Origin: Nephromyces sp. MM_2019
Lineage: Eukaryota > Apicomplexa > Aconoidasida > Nephromycida
Length of the DNA stretch: 40,466 bases
Direction: 5' to 3'
NCBI GenBank assembly: GCA_015657535.1
Contig: JADHZB010000500.1
Location: 1-40,466, forward strand
Every line of letters starts with the position of its first letter. The stretch's first letter is position 1. Shown here in pieces: positions 25,201 to 36,297 of the stretch. Position numbers and translations under genes: made by a program. The notes under the pieces were generated by a model. The model saw nothing but the letters and a program-made list of their open reading frames with translations. It did not search any database and had not been told where the DNA came from.

Positions 25201-28096
25201 AAATTTCATGTTATAGTTATAACCAAATTTATGCTGTTGCGTATCGATATTTGCACACTTGAGATCATAGACATCAAATATGTGTGGATCAGTGTGTTTA
25301 TCTGTGTGCAATTTTCTGTGTATTTCAGTATGTTTTTCTGTTCGTGCTTTTGTGTATCGCTCAATATGTTGGTTTGTTTTTAGATTTGTGTGTGGTACGA
25401 TGTATTGCTCAGTGTGTTGTTCTGAGCGTACTTTTGTGTGTGATTCAGTGTTTTGCTTAGAATATTGCTCTTTGTGTAGATCAGTGTATAATTCTGTTGG
25501 CTGATTTATGTCATCTAAATCTTGAAATAGTTTCCTTGACCTGTTTAAGCTTTCTTTGGTGATAGTAATTGGCTTACCAGATGCAGATGAAAACCCAGGG
25601 GTGAGTTGCTTAATTTGAACTGGCTTGATAGACTCTTGGGAGTGTGTAGAGCTTTCATCCTCTTCGATAGACTCCAAAAATTTTCTTGATTTTCTTATGC
25701 TTTCTTCACTGATTGTAATTGACTTACCAGAGGCAGATTTAAAACCAGTAGGCCCCTCAAAATTTCCACAGTGTTGATGTTTACGGCCAAGAAGGTTTGG
25801 TATGTCTACATCTGTATGTATAGATAAAGAGGAGATGTGTGTGAATTTTACGAGGAAATCTACTGTTAGTAAATATGTATCGGGGAATAGTGAGATACGT
25901 GTAGTTACACTAGGATATCTAGATCGGAAAATATATGTGTTGGTGTTGGGTGTGCTCATAAGGTGAGATAATTAGAAAATTGGTTATTTAAAAAGTTTAT
26001 AGGTTTAGTTATAGTGTAGGGTGTACTTATCAACAAGGAAAATCGAGTATAGAAAAATGTATGAGTATCATAATAATTAATCATATTAAGTATGTGGATA
26101 AATTGTGTGTATTTATATACTAAATTTAGGTACAGACCATGAAGATCAGTGACATTTGTTGTTTGCATTTTCTTGGGAAATATATCTTCATTTTCTAAAT
26201 CGAATTGAAATATATTAATAGATTTTTGCAAACTTTCTCTACTAATTTCAATTGGTTTCCCAGAGGCCGATGTGAAACCAGTCCCCTTGAATGTACTATT
26301 TGGTTGAACTATTGGGTTATGGATATCATTTTGTGGCCTTAAATAATCATACACATCTTGTGTGATTATAGGATTCATTAAACCCTCAACAGAGTGCATT
26401 TTTCCTATGTTTTCAGTGACACTGGTTTGCGTGTCATTATAGGGGACTGTATACTCATCTATAGGGTCTTCGAATAATTTTCGGGATCTTTCTATACTCT
26501 CCTTACTAATCTCAATCTTCTTACCAGAAGCAGATTTGAATCCAGTAGTTGGGATCATAGCGTGAGGTGGTTTAATATCTACAGTATGAAATAATTTAAC
26601 TCTGGGATCACTAGGGTGTGCAGAGTTAGTTGAAAATCTGTTTATTTCAGCATGTGTAGGTCCGATGATTTGACTATTTTCAGCTATGTTTTTGGGTATG
26701 AGTTTCGGCCTATCCATAAACACGAAATTGCTTGTGTCTGTGTCTAATTGGTGTGAATCAAGTGTGTTTATGTAGGAATCATAATAGTAATCGTTCTTAG
26801 CCAAAATGGTTTCCATAGCATTATTTAAGTTATCTGAGTGGCTTTTAGGAGCAATTTTATCTACTAAGTGAGTAATTTTTTTATCGATCAATGCATTTTC
26901 CTCATTAGGTGTCTTATCAATGAGGACAGAGGTATGCTTCCCACCTAAAGTTTGTAAATATGTAATCGATGGATTGGCTTCAAATGAGCTTTATTGTAGT
27001 CTAAGATTAATCAATATCTAATCATCTATGGTTATTACATCCACATAAACGTTCAGGTATAAAGCTATATGTCTGATTAATTAATACATGCGGCTTGAAG
27101 GTATCTTGCGCTCTTTTCTGGCCGTGTGTAGTTAACCAAGATATCCAATATAGAAGGGCTCGGGATCCCTGGTAGATAATTATTAAAAATAAGTAAGTGG
27201 AATTTGAAAAATAAATTATTGAGACCTTTATAGCTCAAATAAATATGATTTTACCTTCATTGAGATCATCGCCATTATTAGGCTTAAAATTTGGGAACGT
27301 ATCAAAATTGAGCTGAAAATTTAAGGTATATATTAAGTAGAAAAGTGTATTAGTGATGTGAAATTTAGCTAACAAGTATGTTAGATTTGTATTTTCAATA
27401 TTAAAACATTCAAATGATAAGGCATGGTCATTATGTTAATTGTTAAACCAAATAGCTATTTGAAAAGTGATAAGGTTCTGAGACTTAATTTGAACAATTT
27501 ACTTACGGCCCCAATAGGCTTTGGTGAATTGTGTTTATGGGAATCGAAATGAGGTAGGTTATCTGAGTAATTTACAAATGTAAAAATTATATTATTGGTA
27601 TTAAGAGGAGGATAGAATTATATTGATTACACTTGAGCTCTTTAGACTTGCTGTGAAATCGATTCAGGGTGGAACTTTCATCCTGTTTAGGCCTTTTATG
27701 TAGATTCTACGGGTGAAATAAATTTATTAGATCAAATGTTAATAGGATATGCTTTTATAGATACACATATCCAAAAATACAAGCTTATACACTAGTCATA
27801 TACACAGTGCATACAAGCACGCTTAAAGAGGTACACATATACACTCATATGCAAAGTATAAGTGATACTTAAGTGGATTTCTATAGTTATAAAGTTTTTA
27901 TAGCTTTAAAATATCGAGTAGTTACCTCTCCAAAGATGTATTTTAATCTTTCCTTGCATCCTTGTTCATTATTTTCCAATTTAGTAACGAGTGATGATAC
28001 ATTTAGGCACCAAGGAGATAGGTTTTTGTTTTGGAGGGCAGTATGGAGGTAATGTGGATCATAAGTTATATTAAGTTCTATATTTGGATTATTCAT
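19265..28096 (-). CDS. BRCA2: BRCA2 homologue, about 21 exons
   Basis: Recombination mediator that loads RAD51 onto single-stranded DNA in homologous repair. Phase-compatible minus exons: 28096-27926, 27562-27507, 27312-27255, 27168-27088, 26944-26138, 25811-25198, 24650-24397, 23638 (or 23608)-23497, 23083-22938, 22591-22408, 21969-21897, 21625-21421, 21353-21311, 21243-21101, 20914-20766, 20564-20419, 20321-20254, 20122-20013, 19780-19630 and 19486-19265; 27706-27633 is tentative because its end is out of phase. The total is about 1,300 residues. Four BRC repeats carry FxSASGK. The DNA-binding region follows: helical-domain start (NALQYKF), OB1 (LVSDGWYTVKAKM, then NRTKKLGLYTQLIP, then RVMVLRKFP), a charged coiled-coil tower (REYRAELNQLEKDANYNEMV), OB2, and OB3 ending NIELGYYDPHQKVWNLKATL. 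This order matches BRCA2. The start is the ATG at 28096. The helical-domain joins between 24397 and 23638 are unresolved; a candidate segment at 24001-23949 has no usable donor. Confidence 0.88.
20013..21969 (-). other. BRCA2 tower and OB2/OB3 exon cluster
   Basis: Eight small exons (32-205 coding bases) with introns down to about 67 bases encode the end of OB1, the tower and most of OB2/OB3. The tower is much shorter than in vertebrates: one charged coiled-coil hairpin, roughly from PEFEEEYAKLSENL to EKEKLKTKFQEKQ. Short exons hide this part from simple frame searches; it was identified by chaining phases from OB1 through to OB3. Confidence 0.75.
25200..25520 (-). repeat. His/Thr-rich degenerate repeat linker in BRCA2
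   Basis: Downstream of the fourth BRC repeat the protein becomes rich in HT, EQH, TEKH and TDKH units (SEQHTEQY, RTEKHTEIH, LHTDKHTDPH). The DNA shows a matching degenerate pattern of about 12-24 bases on TGTGT/TCTGT. It lies between the RAD51-binding and DNA-binding halves and is probably a flexible linker grown by slippage of a TG/CA tract. Confidence 0.75.
25520..26555 (-). repeat. Four BRC repeats (RAD51-binding)
   Basis: Copies lie at about 26555-26470, 26285-26200, 25755-25670 and 25605-25520, two per exon. Cores are GFKSASGKKIEIS, GFTSASGKPIEIS, GFKSASGKSITIS and GFSSASGKPITIT. The FxxA element, which fits the RAD51 oligomerisation pocket, is intact in all four (FKSA, FTSA, FKSA, FSSA). 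The second module (LFxE-like) reads SRKLFED, SINIFQF, SRKFLES and SRKLFQD, so it is best in copies 1 and 4. Confidence 0.95.
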
Positions 28097-29332
28097 GAGT
28101 TTTGATTAAGAGTATAGCTCGATTATTTTGGGGTTCCTTTATAACCTTTAAGTTAGGTATCCCTATATGGGTGAGTACTAAGTGTATGTAATTCGAGTAG
28201 TATAGATATGTGTATATTATGCAAAATATAAGCAATTTGTAAAGATAATATATATGCTTAAGCAATAAATATAACCAATCTAATGAAGATTAATATATCT
28301 TTAAAGCAAAGGGTTTGGTTTCAAGTGACTTTGATTAAAGTAACTGCTTTTGTTTTTAAGAGAGGTTATTTAATATAACTTAATATAATTGATATTCAAA
28401 ACACTACAAAACAAATTCAATGATAATTAAAGCTGCTTGGGATTGTGTTATCCTTGCCATATAAACTTTTTGGTGTTAATATTACAGAAATGGAGATTGC
28501 TCATTTATATGTTTTTTGAGATATATATGTATATGTATTGTTTAAGTGTGTTAAACTCGATTGATTATATTCAGAATAGTGTTAACTTTTGTATCAATTA
28601 TACTTGTTTAGCAGCGTGTTGAATTAACGAGAAGTAATCAAATATCTAAAAATTAAGTATATTTGTCTATATACTTGTAAATTTGAAGTAAATATAATTT
28701 TCATTATTATAATTTTTTATAAAATCATACAATTACCAATACAAAATAACTGTTTACATTAAAGAGCTAGTAAGAAATATCAAATTCTTGCTTAAAAAAT
28801 TTTAAAGGTATGTTTATAAGTTAAAAATAAATGTTTTTTCGAGATGCATTTATTGTGAAAAAGAGAATATTCTTAAAAATTAAAAACTATCAAACTTACA
28901 ATTTTGCTTGTTGTTTCACACCTTCTTAGTTTATTGTGAAGCTTTAAGATAACATGAGGATTAAAGACTTGTTAAATAATCTTTAATTTGGTTAAACAAC
29001 AAATCAACGAATCCTTTCTTAAAAAAACTATTTCAACAATTATATTCTATAGTTTTGATTTAAAATGCCAAAGGGAAAATAAAAATTACAAATTACATAA
29101 CCAAAATTGAGGTAACAAGATACATGAATTAAATGAGGAAATTATCTTTTATAATCATTCTTTGAGTTTTACATTTTAGATTAAGTTAGTATCATTATAT
29201 ACATTTGTTTGGGCACATGACCCCATGACTTCATTAAAACGATCCTGAACTATCTAACTTTGTAGACACTTTTCAACTTATTTTATCTAATTAATGATTA
29301 ATTGATCAAACGATTTTATAGCTTCAATTGCT
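28097..29332. other. Intergenic region between BRCA2 and the adhesin gene
   Basis: BRCA2 promoter side and adhesin 3' flank, both minus-strand. It is AT-rich without long CA or TG runs. The open frames on either strand lack protein character. No RNA gene was recognised. Confidence 0.6.
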
Positions 29333-32300
29333 TTAATCGATTTCGCCCCATATAGACATATCCGGGCTAAGTTCGTATGCTGCCTCACTTTCAACCTTTT
29401 TCTTCGAGTCTTTAAAAGTATGAGTCGTCGGCTCAACCTCGACATTTTCATAAGTTTTGATCCCTTGACTGAGACTCGAGCCAAATCGACTTTTAAAAAT
29501 ATATAACATTATAATAAACATTATAATTCCTATTTAGGAGCTTACTACATTACAATTTTATTTATAATGATATTTTAAATCATAACAAACCTCACTCAGA
29601 AAAACAATATAATGAGATTCATTAATACAAACTTACTATATAGTAAAAGCAGAGGCCGAAGCTATGGCTCCTATCAGAATAATAGATCCTACAGCAATTA
29701 GAGCTATTGAAACTTTAGACAAAGCACCCTCCGACGCTTCTGATTCAAAAGATTTTGATCCAGAATCTGTGATCTGTATAAACGATAACATATGGAACCA
29801 TCTGATAGAATATCTTGGGTTATAATTACCTTTTTTTTATTTGTTAATGGGCATTGGTGACCTGTACAAGTTGAAACTTTACTATATATTCGATCATTAC
29901 ACATCATCGAAGATCTTTTGTACCCATTCCCACACTCTTTGCTACAAGATCCCCAGTCTGACCAACTGGAACACTTATATTTTGGGCATTTGATTACACA
30001 TTCTCTTTCCTCTACCTTCTCAAATTCATTACAGCGGCGAGTCTCAACTCCAGTGCCACATGATACACTACAAGTGCCCCAATTCTCCCAATCATTACAT
30101 ACAGGACAAGGTTCTAATCCACACTTTTCTATTTCATAAGTATCAAGTTTAAGACATATAGCACTTCTCCGTCGGGTACCACCACCACATGAAGCCGTAC
30201 AATCTCCCCATAATCCATATTTACAACCTGGATCACAAACTTGATCATGACAATCTTCTAACTCATCTGGTACATCTGCGCAGGATGAAGCCCTCCTTCT
30301 GACTCCTTGTCCACAACTAGGAATGCAGAAATCCCAAGCAAGCCAGAAACAACCCCTTGGGCAGTCTGTAATACTACACGGCTGCACTTGGTTAGTTGGA
30401 ACACCTCCACATTCACCAATTCTTCTTTGCTTCCCTTCTCCACAGATTTTATCACACATACCCCATGGGTGCCAGTTACAGACGACAGCAACTGGGCAAT
30501 CTCCTAAATTACAGTCTTCAACTATAATACTATCAACACCATTGCAAGTTTTTATTCTTGTCCTTTTGCCATCTCCACAACTTTCGCTACAAACTGTCCA
30601 GTCCCAGCTAATACATTCAACTGGACAATCTGCTTGAGTACAGATCTTAGATTCAAAAATTGAATTTCCATAACATAATCCTTCTCTTCTCACTTCGCCT
30701 ACGCCACAGCTTACACTACAAGATCCCCATTCTTGCCAAATACATGGACAGTTAGTGTTACGACATGGATATTCTTCATAATAAACCCCCTCATCACAAG
30801 TGATCTGTTTTCTCCATATGGACATATAGCCACACTTGTGAGTACATGGCTCTTCTACTGTTACACAATTAGTAGGACAGGGCTTGAGGTTACATGGCTT
30901 AGATAGAGTTGTCTGTAGTCCATTACAAATTGCATTTTTTGTTTGTATTCCATTTCCACATGATTTGTTACATGGACCCCACATATGATCAACTAGACAG
31001 TCGCAAGGAAGTGAATCACATGATTCATACTCCACAGTATCTAAATTATCACAGACTCCTTCTCTTGTTTTTTGTGCAATTCCGCAAGTAGAGCTACAAT
31101 CTCCCCATTCCTTCCACACACAATTTTTAGGACAAGGCATAAGATTACAGCTCTCTATCGATCTGTAGTTTTTATTACAGCTCCATATTCTTTCTCTATT
31201 AGCTTCGCCACAATCTTTAGGACACCTTCCCCATTCCTCCCACTGACAATTTGACTGACAAGGCTTGTTTTCACAAAGTTTATGCTGTTCTATTTTTTTA
31301 GAATTGCACTCTCCTACTAATGTCGAATAACCAGGGCCACAAGCATTACTACATCTCCCCCATAATTCCCAAATGCAACCTGCATCGCATTCTTGAGTCC
31401 CACATTCTGTATATTGTATATCTAATCCATTATCGCATTTCCTTGTTCTAATTTTTAACCCATTCCCACAAATAGCAGAGCAGCCACCGTAATCGCCCCA
31501 TTCTTTGCAATTCACACAACTAGTTCCCATGCAATCAAACAACATATCTTCTTGTATTCCTTGTTCCTCACATGAACGACCACCATTTCGAGCTGCCGGA
31601 ACGTTATATGAATCCCGTCTGAAAAGAATTTTACCCTCTCCACATTCCTTACTACAACTACCAGCTTCTACAAAGTCCCCACAATGTGCATCCACGCTAC
31701 ATGGAGGCAAGTCACACTCTTCATCAATTTCTATCTCATAACCTTGATCTTCACATGTTTTAGATAAATATGGCAATTGTGGAGGTGGTACTTTCCTTTC
31801 TAGACTCTTAGTCCTTACTCCTCGACCACAGATCCCCTTGCAATCCCCCCACCTACTGTAGCTACACAACTCATTCAGAGGCACTTGGTTGCATATTGCT
31901 ATAGTCAACGAATCATATGATTCAAATGCGTCTGCAGTAGTAAATCGAATCACATTTGCACAATTAGGTACATTTGGTGCACAACGTGCTAAGGCATGAA
32001 GTATTTCATGGTCTACTGTTCCGAAATATAATACTATTGACTTAATAAGGTTTTGACCATACACTGCTTCAATACTAGCGGTGGAAAGTCTAGGGTCATT
32101 TATCTCCGAAACTTTTAAATCACCAGTGATTATCCATATAAGAATATTTTGCACATTAGCCCTTACACCAGGTAGATTGAACTGGGTAGACAAAACATAT
32201 TGAAGGTCTGAATATAAATCCCGTTCTGAAGCTGGTCTTATAAACTTGTTTTGTTTAATCTTTTTTTTTAAAATTTTTTTATTATATGATGCCTCCTCGT

Positions 32301-32697
32301 CTAAGCTAGCAACAGTAATATATTTCCTTTGGCTAAAACCCATACCAATCCTCAATCCATCAACACCCATCTCAAAGAGATTAGCTATATTAATTATATA
32401 AGGGAGAATTCTAGATTGCCAATTATCCAGAGATATTTCTCCCGAACAATCTACACTAAAAAATATATTTGCAACTGGATAACATCTGTAGAGTGTAAAA
32501 GACCCCTCTATAGCTTCCATATTTTTAGCTGGGCAAAAGGTACCCTTTATCTTTTCGATATCCGAAAAGATGAACTCCTTCCGATCCTCCGCAATTTCCA
32601 ACTCATCAGACCCTTGGCACTCTATTTTGAGTACTCTATGACCTTCTATAATCAAGTAAATTAATACAAATTTCCAAATTAACTTTGAATTACTCAT
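29333..32697 (-). CDS. TRAP/MIC2-family adhesin, vWA plus about 15 TSRs
   Basis: Type I membrane adhesin, by family logic stored in micronemes and coupled to the actomyosin motor for gliding or attachment. Exons 32697-29830, 29773-29637 and 29489-29333 join in phase (0, 2) to 1,053 residues. Residues 1-26 are a signal peptide (KLIWKFVLIYLII core). Residues about 77-270 form a vWA-like domain; its metal-site motif reads D83-C-S-G-E87 instead of DxSxS. Residues about 278-945 hold about 15 TSP type-1 repeats with W..WG.C...CG.G pattern and six Cys in most copies. A single span follows at about 977-999 (VSIALIAVGSIILIGAIASA), rich in small residues as favoured by rhomboid proteases. The tail has a Tyr-based YENVEVE and ends IWGEID, with Trp five residues from the C-terminus, typical of TRAP-family tails. 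The TSR-encoding part is one uninterrupted exon; span and tail each have their own exon. Confidence 0.93.
29850..31870 (-). repeat. Array of about 15 TSP1 domains within the adhesin
   Basis: Consecutive cysteine-rich units of 40-45 residues run without a spacer from SRWGDCKGICG to TCTGHQC. Units 1-2 are longer and more diverged; units 3-15 are compact (about 42 residues) with the form CxWxxWGxCxxxCGxGxxxR. Unit 8 lacks the first Trp-rich strand (CVTVEEPCTHKCG). Unit 7 begins without the W..W pair. Serial duplication with later divergence is the likely origin. Confidence 0.9.
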
Positions 32698-34692
32698 CTA
32701 ACAGTGCATCTGGCATTGCTGAAATTTTTGCAATATTTTGATTTGAAAAGATACTTCATTTGAGTTCTTCATATCAAAAAATCTTTTTTTTAAACATTTA
32801 TACTAGAAAATTCTTATAATGAATAAAATAATTTCTTTTTGAAAAGACCGCAACCAACTAATTAAGCATTACCCAATACAGTACTAAATCATACTATTTC
32901 TCCTATATGCAAAATAAGTATGTATGTTTTAAAAAATTTAAATTCCTGTATATATTAAAGGCTGTGTTTATATCTATTTTAATTTTTATATAACTATGCA
33001 GTATTTATAAATTTTATCAAATATTTGGTCCCAAGTAAAATAAAAAATTTTTAAATTTAAACAAAAACACAAGAAAATTCATATAATATTTTTTTATATT
33101 ATTTTAAGTAATTGTATTATACTAGAGATAATCAACTAAATTTTATTTGACAAGATAAACTTAATTCATTATTCAGTTTAAGAGATTATTAATGCTTTAT
33201 ATTCTAGATACAAATTTGAATAAGTAGATTGATAGATAATATATCCTAAATTCTTGAAATAACAATTTGGGTAAAATTGCATAAATAAATATAATTATGA
33301 TTAACTTTATAGATATTTATTATATAGATACATATCCTATTCCTATTTGTATTTCGAAGAACATATATAAACATACATAGATATAAAAAATGTAAATTCT
33401 TTCCCCTAAAAATATTGATACATAGTTTACATACTAATAGCTGAGTTAATAGAATACTAATTATCAAAGCTTATAAGAAATTCAGATATTTCTTTAGGTT
33501 TATAATTAAGTATTAAGTTGATAAAGTTTAAATCAACTTTCACTACTGTGTAAATATATATAAAACATGTAAATATTTAATAAAGACACAAATAATTTAT
33601 TTGCATATATATGTATATGTAGTAGTCTGTACGCATTTGAGAATAAAGTCAGGAGTTTAATAAATTTTATTTGCTTAATTTGCTTCACTAATTAAAGAAA
33701 TATAATAAGCTTAATAAACTTAATTCTCAATAATAATAGTAATAGCAATAAAAACAAAGTCTTTATATTAAAAGCCTTTTTTCTTAATTCAACTTTGACT
33801 TGAAATTAATGAAAATTATTCTCGACATAATGCAGTCTGACTTTGAAAGTGTCTATAACGGTTATTTATATATATACTATAAGCATAAAATCAAGTTGAA
33901 ATTGATATGTGTTTTGAAGGGTTATGCAAAAATCTTATATTTATAACTTTAACCAAAGCTGAATGTGTGCATCATAAAATTTACTCAAATTGTCTAAAGA
34001 TAGGGGGATGCCTAACCAAAGTTGATATACAAGCATATCATATGTCATGCACATAGCGATTATCAATAAAAATCTAAAAACTTAACGTTTAAAAGCTGAA
34101 ATTCATTTTCACAGTAAACCAATTGTTTATGATAAATAGAGTTTCAAGATATATTCTGAAATGAGTACTTACTTCTTAACAAAGATTGACAAAAATTAAA
34201 GCTTTTTAAAGTTTTTGTATTTTCTCAATCATATAACTATTTTCATTAATTTACTGTTTTAATCTAATTTACCAAAACTTTAAAGCTTAATTAAGTAATT
34301 CTCGATTGGCAAACTAAAATGTACCCTCTCCCACATTTTCACTTTCACTTTCACTCAAGGAGATATACATCCTAATGAAATAGATATAAATCCTATCTCT
34401 GCATTTGCTTGAACAATTTCATGCACACGCATATATATACATATATCTACATAAACACACACACACATATATACACATCCATACCCACACCTACTCAAAA
34501 GCTCTCTATAAAACCACAACACACACAGATTCATACGCAAATGCCACTACTTATACACACATAACCCCCTGAACACACATACTCCTATACACAAAGTTAT
34601 ACCCTGAACCTAACATCATTTGGTGTACGCCAGCACCAATTCATTCAAACGCCTCAACAAAAAGGCGGCCCAAAAAATTATAATTTCCCCCT
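32698..34692. other. 2 kb intergenic region between divergent adhesin and RBBP6-like genes
   Basis: This is a shared upstream region for two divergent genes. The adhesin side (32,700-34,300) is extremely AT-rich with poly(A)/poly(T) runs. The last 350 bases before the plus-strand start (34,330-34,690) switch to CA-rich sequence on the plus strand. There is no exon or RNA gene that I can support. Confidence 0.6.
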
Positions 34693-36297
34693 ATGTCGAT
34701 TTCTTATCGTTGGAAGAATGAAACAGGTCCCTATCGTGAAATTACCATTCCAAATTCAGCTATTAGGGTGGCTGACTTGAAAGTTATTATTGCAGAGCGA
34801 TCAGGCTTGGCCCAGGAATTTGCACGGAAGATTGACATCCACCTCCTACACACTGATAAAGAAACTGAGGGCGAATTACAACACTCCAAAGAACCTCGAT
34901 ATTACGATGAGGATGATCTGATTGAGCCCTTTACACGTGTGACAGCAGTAAGAGCTACTTGGACAAACTATCGTGACATTTCTCGCGACGCAAAGACTCG
35001 TTTGGACCAGGAAGAATGGCAGGCGGCAGACACAGCCAACATCAAGCGGAAGAACCCAGTCCCAAAGGAGTTTCTTTGCTTCATATGTAGTCGACCTATG
35101 GCGGACCCTATGCTGATTAAATGCCCAGAAAAATGCAGCAACAATGCCTGCAAAAAATGTATCAAAAGCAGTGAGATCAAATTTTGTGTCACTTGCAATG
35201 GTAAGATCACCGGCTTCATCAACAATTGGCAACTACAGAGAATGTTAGAAAGCACTAATTGGGATAATTTTGAGATGAGCAATGATTTCTCTCCACCAGC
35301 ATTAGATGATTCTCCCCAAACTGCGCCACCTTCTCCCTCTCCCGGGTCTTCGGATGGGCCACGACCCATTATCGACCCCGTCAAGCCATCGAGTGTATAT
35401 ACACCATATTATGTACTAGAACTTTCAATGCGAAACCTTTCCCTACTTAGAGAACATAACCTCATCATAATAAACCCAACATCATCCATTCTATATACAC
35501 TTACCCCACACTTACAAGATATCAGTGATGTGTACATAGTCCCTTGTGCACAAGCTGGTGGAGGTACATCATATGCTATTGGAGGTTTTTTTTCCATCGC
35601 TAGTAAAGATAAGATGGAGATGGATGATGTAAAACCCTTCCTACAAGCTTATTACAACGATTCCAATAAAAGTGATATATTTGACATCCTCACTTCAAAG
35701 GAAGAAGACTACATATACAAGATAAATTGGGATGAACAATATGAACAGATGCCTATGTTACCCAAACGTAAGCAGCCCCTATGGAACATACTCAACCAAT
35801 CACGTGGTCACTTCAATAAGCAACAGAATGAAACTAGGAGCATTAATAGCAAAAGTTTTATACACACAGAAGTCTCTATCCAAAAATCAAAATATGCTGA
35901 ACTCGTTAACTGCATCAAAGAATATATTAAATATGGTAGTAGACCTGGTGAACCATTTCCCTTACCTTCTACCGGGGATAGCACGGGAAATAAGGCTGGT
36001 AGAATTGATAGAAATTCAAATAAACGAGCCCTACAAGATTATAGAAACACATGTGATAGTATGCAGCACAATACACACTCTGACGATCTTACACATTCCA
36101 AAGAATTCATATTAACGTTGTTAGGGGGCCCACCACCAATGGGATTAACGGGTGATGTAGAACCACTTAACCCATACCTTGGTTACTGTAGCTCTCTACC
36201 ATTACTCTCTAAAAAGCAATTTAAACGTATTAAGGCCCTACAATGTATATCTAAAGAATATATAAGACACAAGAAATTGGGTACACACACATTTTGA
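34693..36297 (+). CDS. RBBP6: RBBP6/Mpe1-like protein with DWNN and C4C4 RING domains
   Basis: Homologue of the RBBP6/Mpe1 family, which acts in mRNA 3'-end cleavage and polyadenylation and can be an E3 ubiquitin ligase. It is a single exon of 534 residues; the start ATG at 34693 begins the DWNN domain directly (MSISYRWKN). Residues 1-88 are the ubiquitin-like DWNN domain, ending with the usual acidic loop and a V.R strand. Residues about 127-186 are a C4C4 RING: Cys129, 132, 144, 148, 153, 156, 165 and 168, the all-cysteine type seen in RBBP6. The CCHC zinc knuckle normally between DWNN and RING is not present; residues 89-126 hold no cysteine. After a Pro/Ser-rich linker (about 205-230) comes a unique C-terminal part of 300 residues with no domain I recognise. 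A spliced extension beyond the stop at 36297 cannot be excluded. Confidence 0.92.
   Translation: MSISYRWKNETGPYREITIPNSAIRVADLKVIIAERSGLAQEFARKIDIHLLHTDKETEGELQHSKEPRYYDEDDLIEPFTRVTAVRATWTNYRDISRDAKTRLDQEEWQAADTANIKRKNPVPKEFLCFICSRPMADPMLIKCPEKCSNNACKKCIKSSEIKFCVTCNGKITGFINNWQLQRMLESTNWDNFEMSNDFSPPALDDSPQTAPPSPSPGSSDGPRPIIDPVKPSSVYTPYYVLELSMRNLSLLREHNLIIINPTSSILYTLTPHLQDISDVYIVPCAQAGGGTSYAIGGFFSIASKDKMEMDDVKPFLQAYYNDSNKSDIFDILTSKEEDYIYKINWDEQYEQMPMLPKRKQPLWNILNQSRGHFNKQQNETRSINSKSFIHTEVSIQKSKYAELVNCIKEYIKYGSRPGEPFPLPSTGDSTGNKAGRIDRNSNKRALQDYRNTCDSMQHNTHSDDLTHSKEFILTLLGGPPPMGLTGDVEPLNPYLGYCSSLPLLSKKQFKRIKALQCISKEYIRHKKLGTHTF

Noticed and set aside
29287..29484. Basic 65-residue minus-strand frame
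   Set aside because: It is an alternative frame of the adhesin's last exon; the frame with the in-phase splice, the Tyr motif and the terminal Trp is preferred.
34876..35384. Minus-strand frames of 118 and 138 residues
   Set aside because: They are antisense to the DWNN and RING domains of the RBBP6-like gene, whose conserved cysteines support the plus strand.
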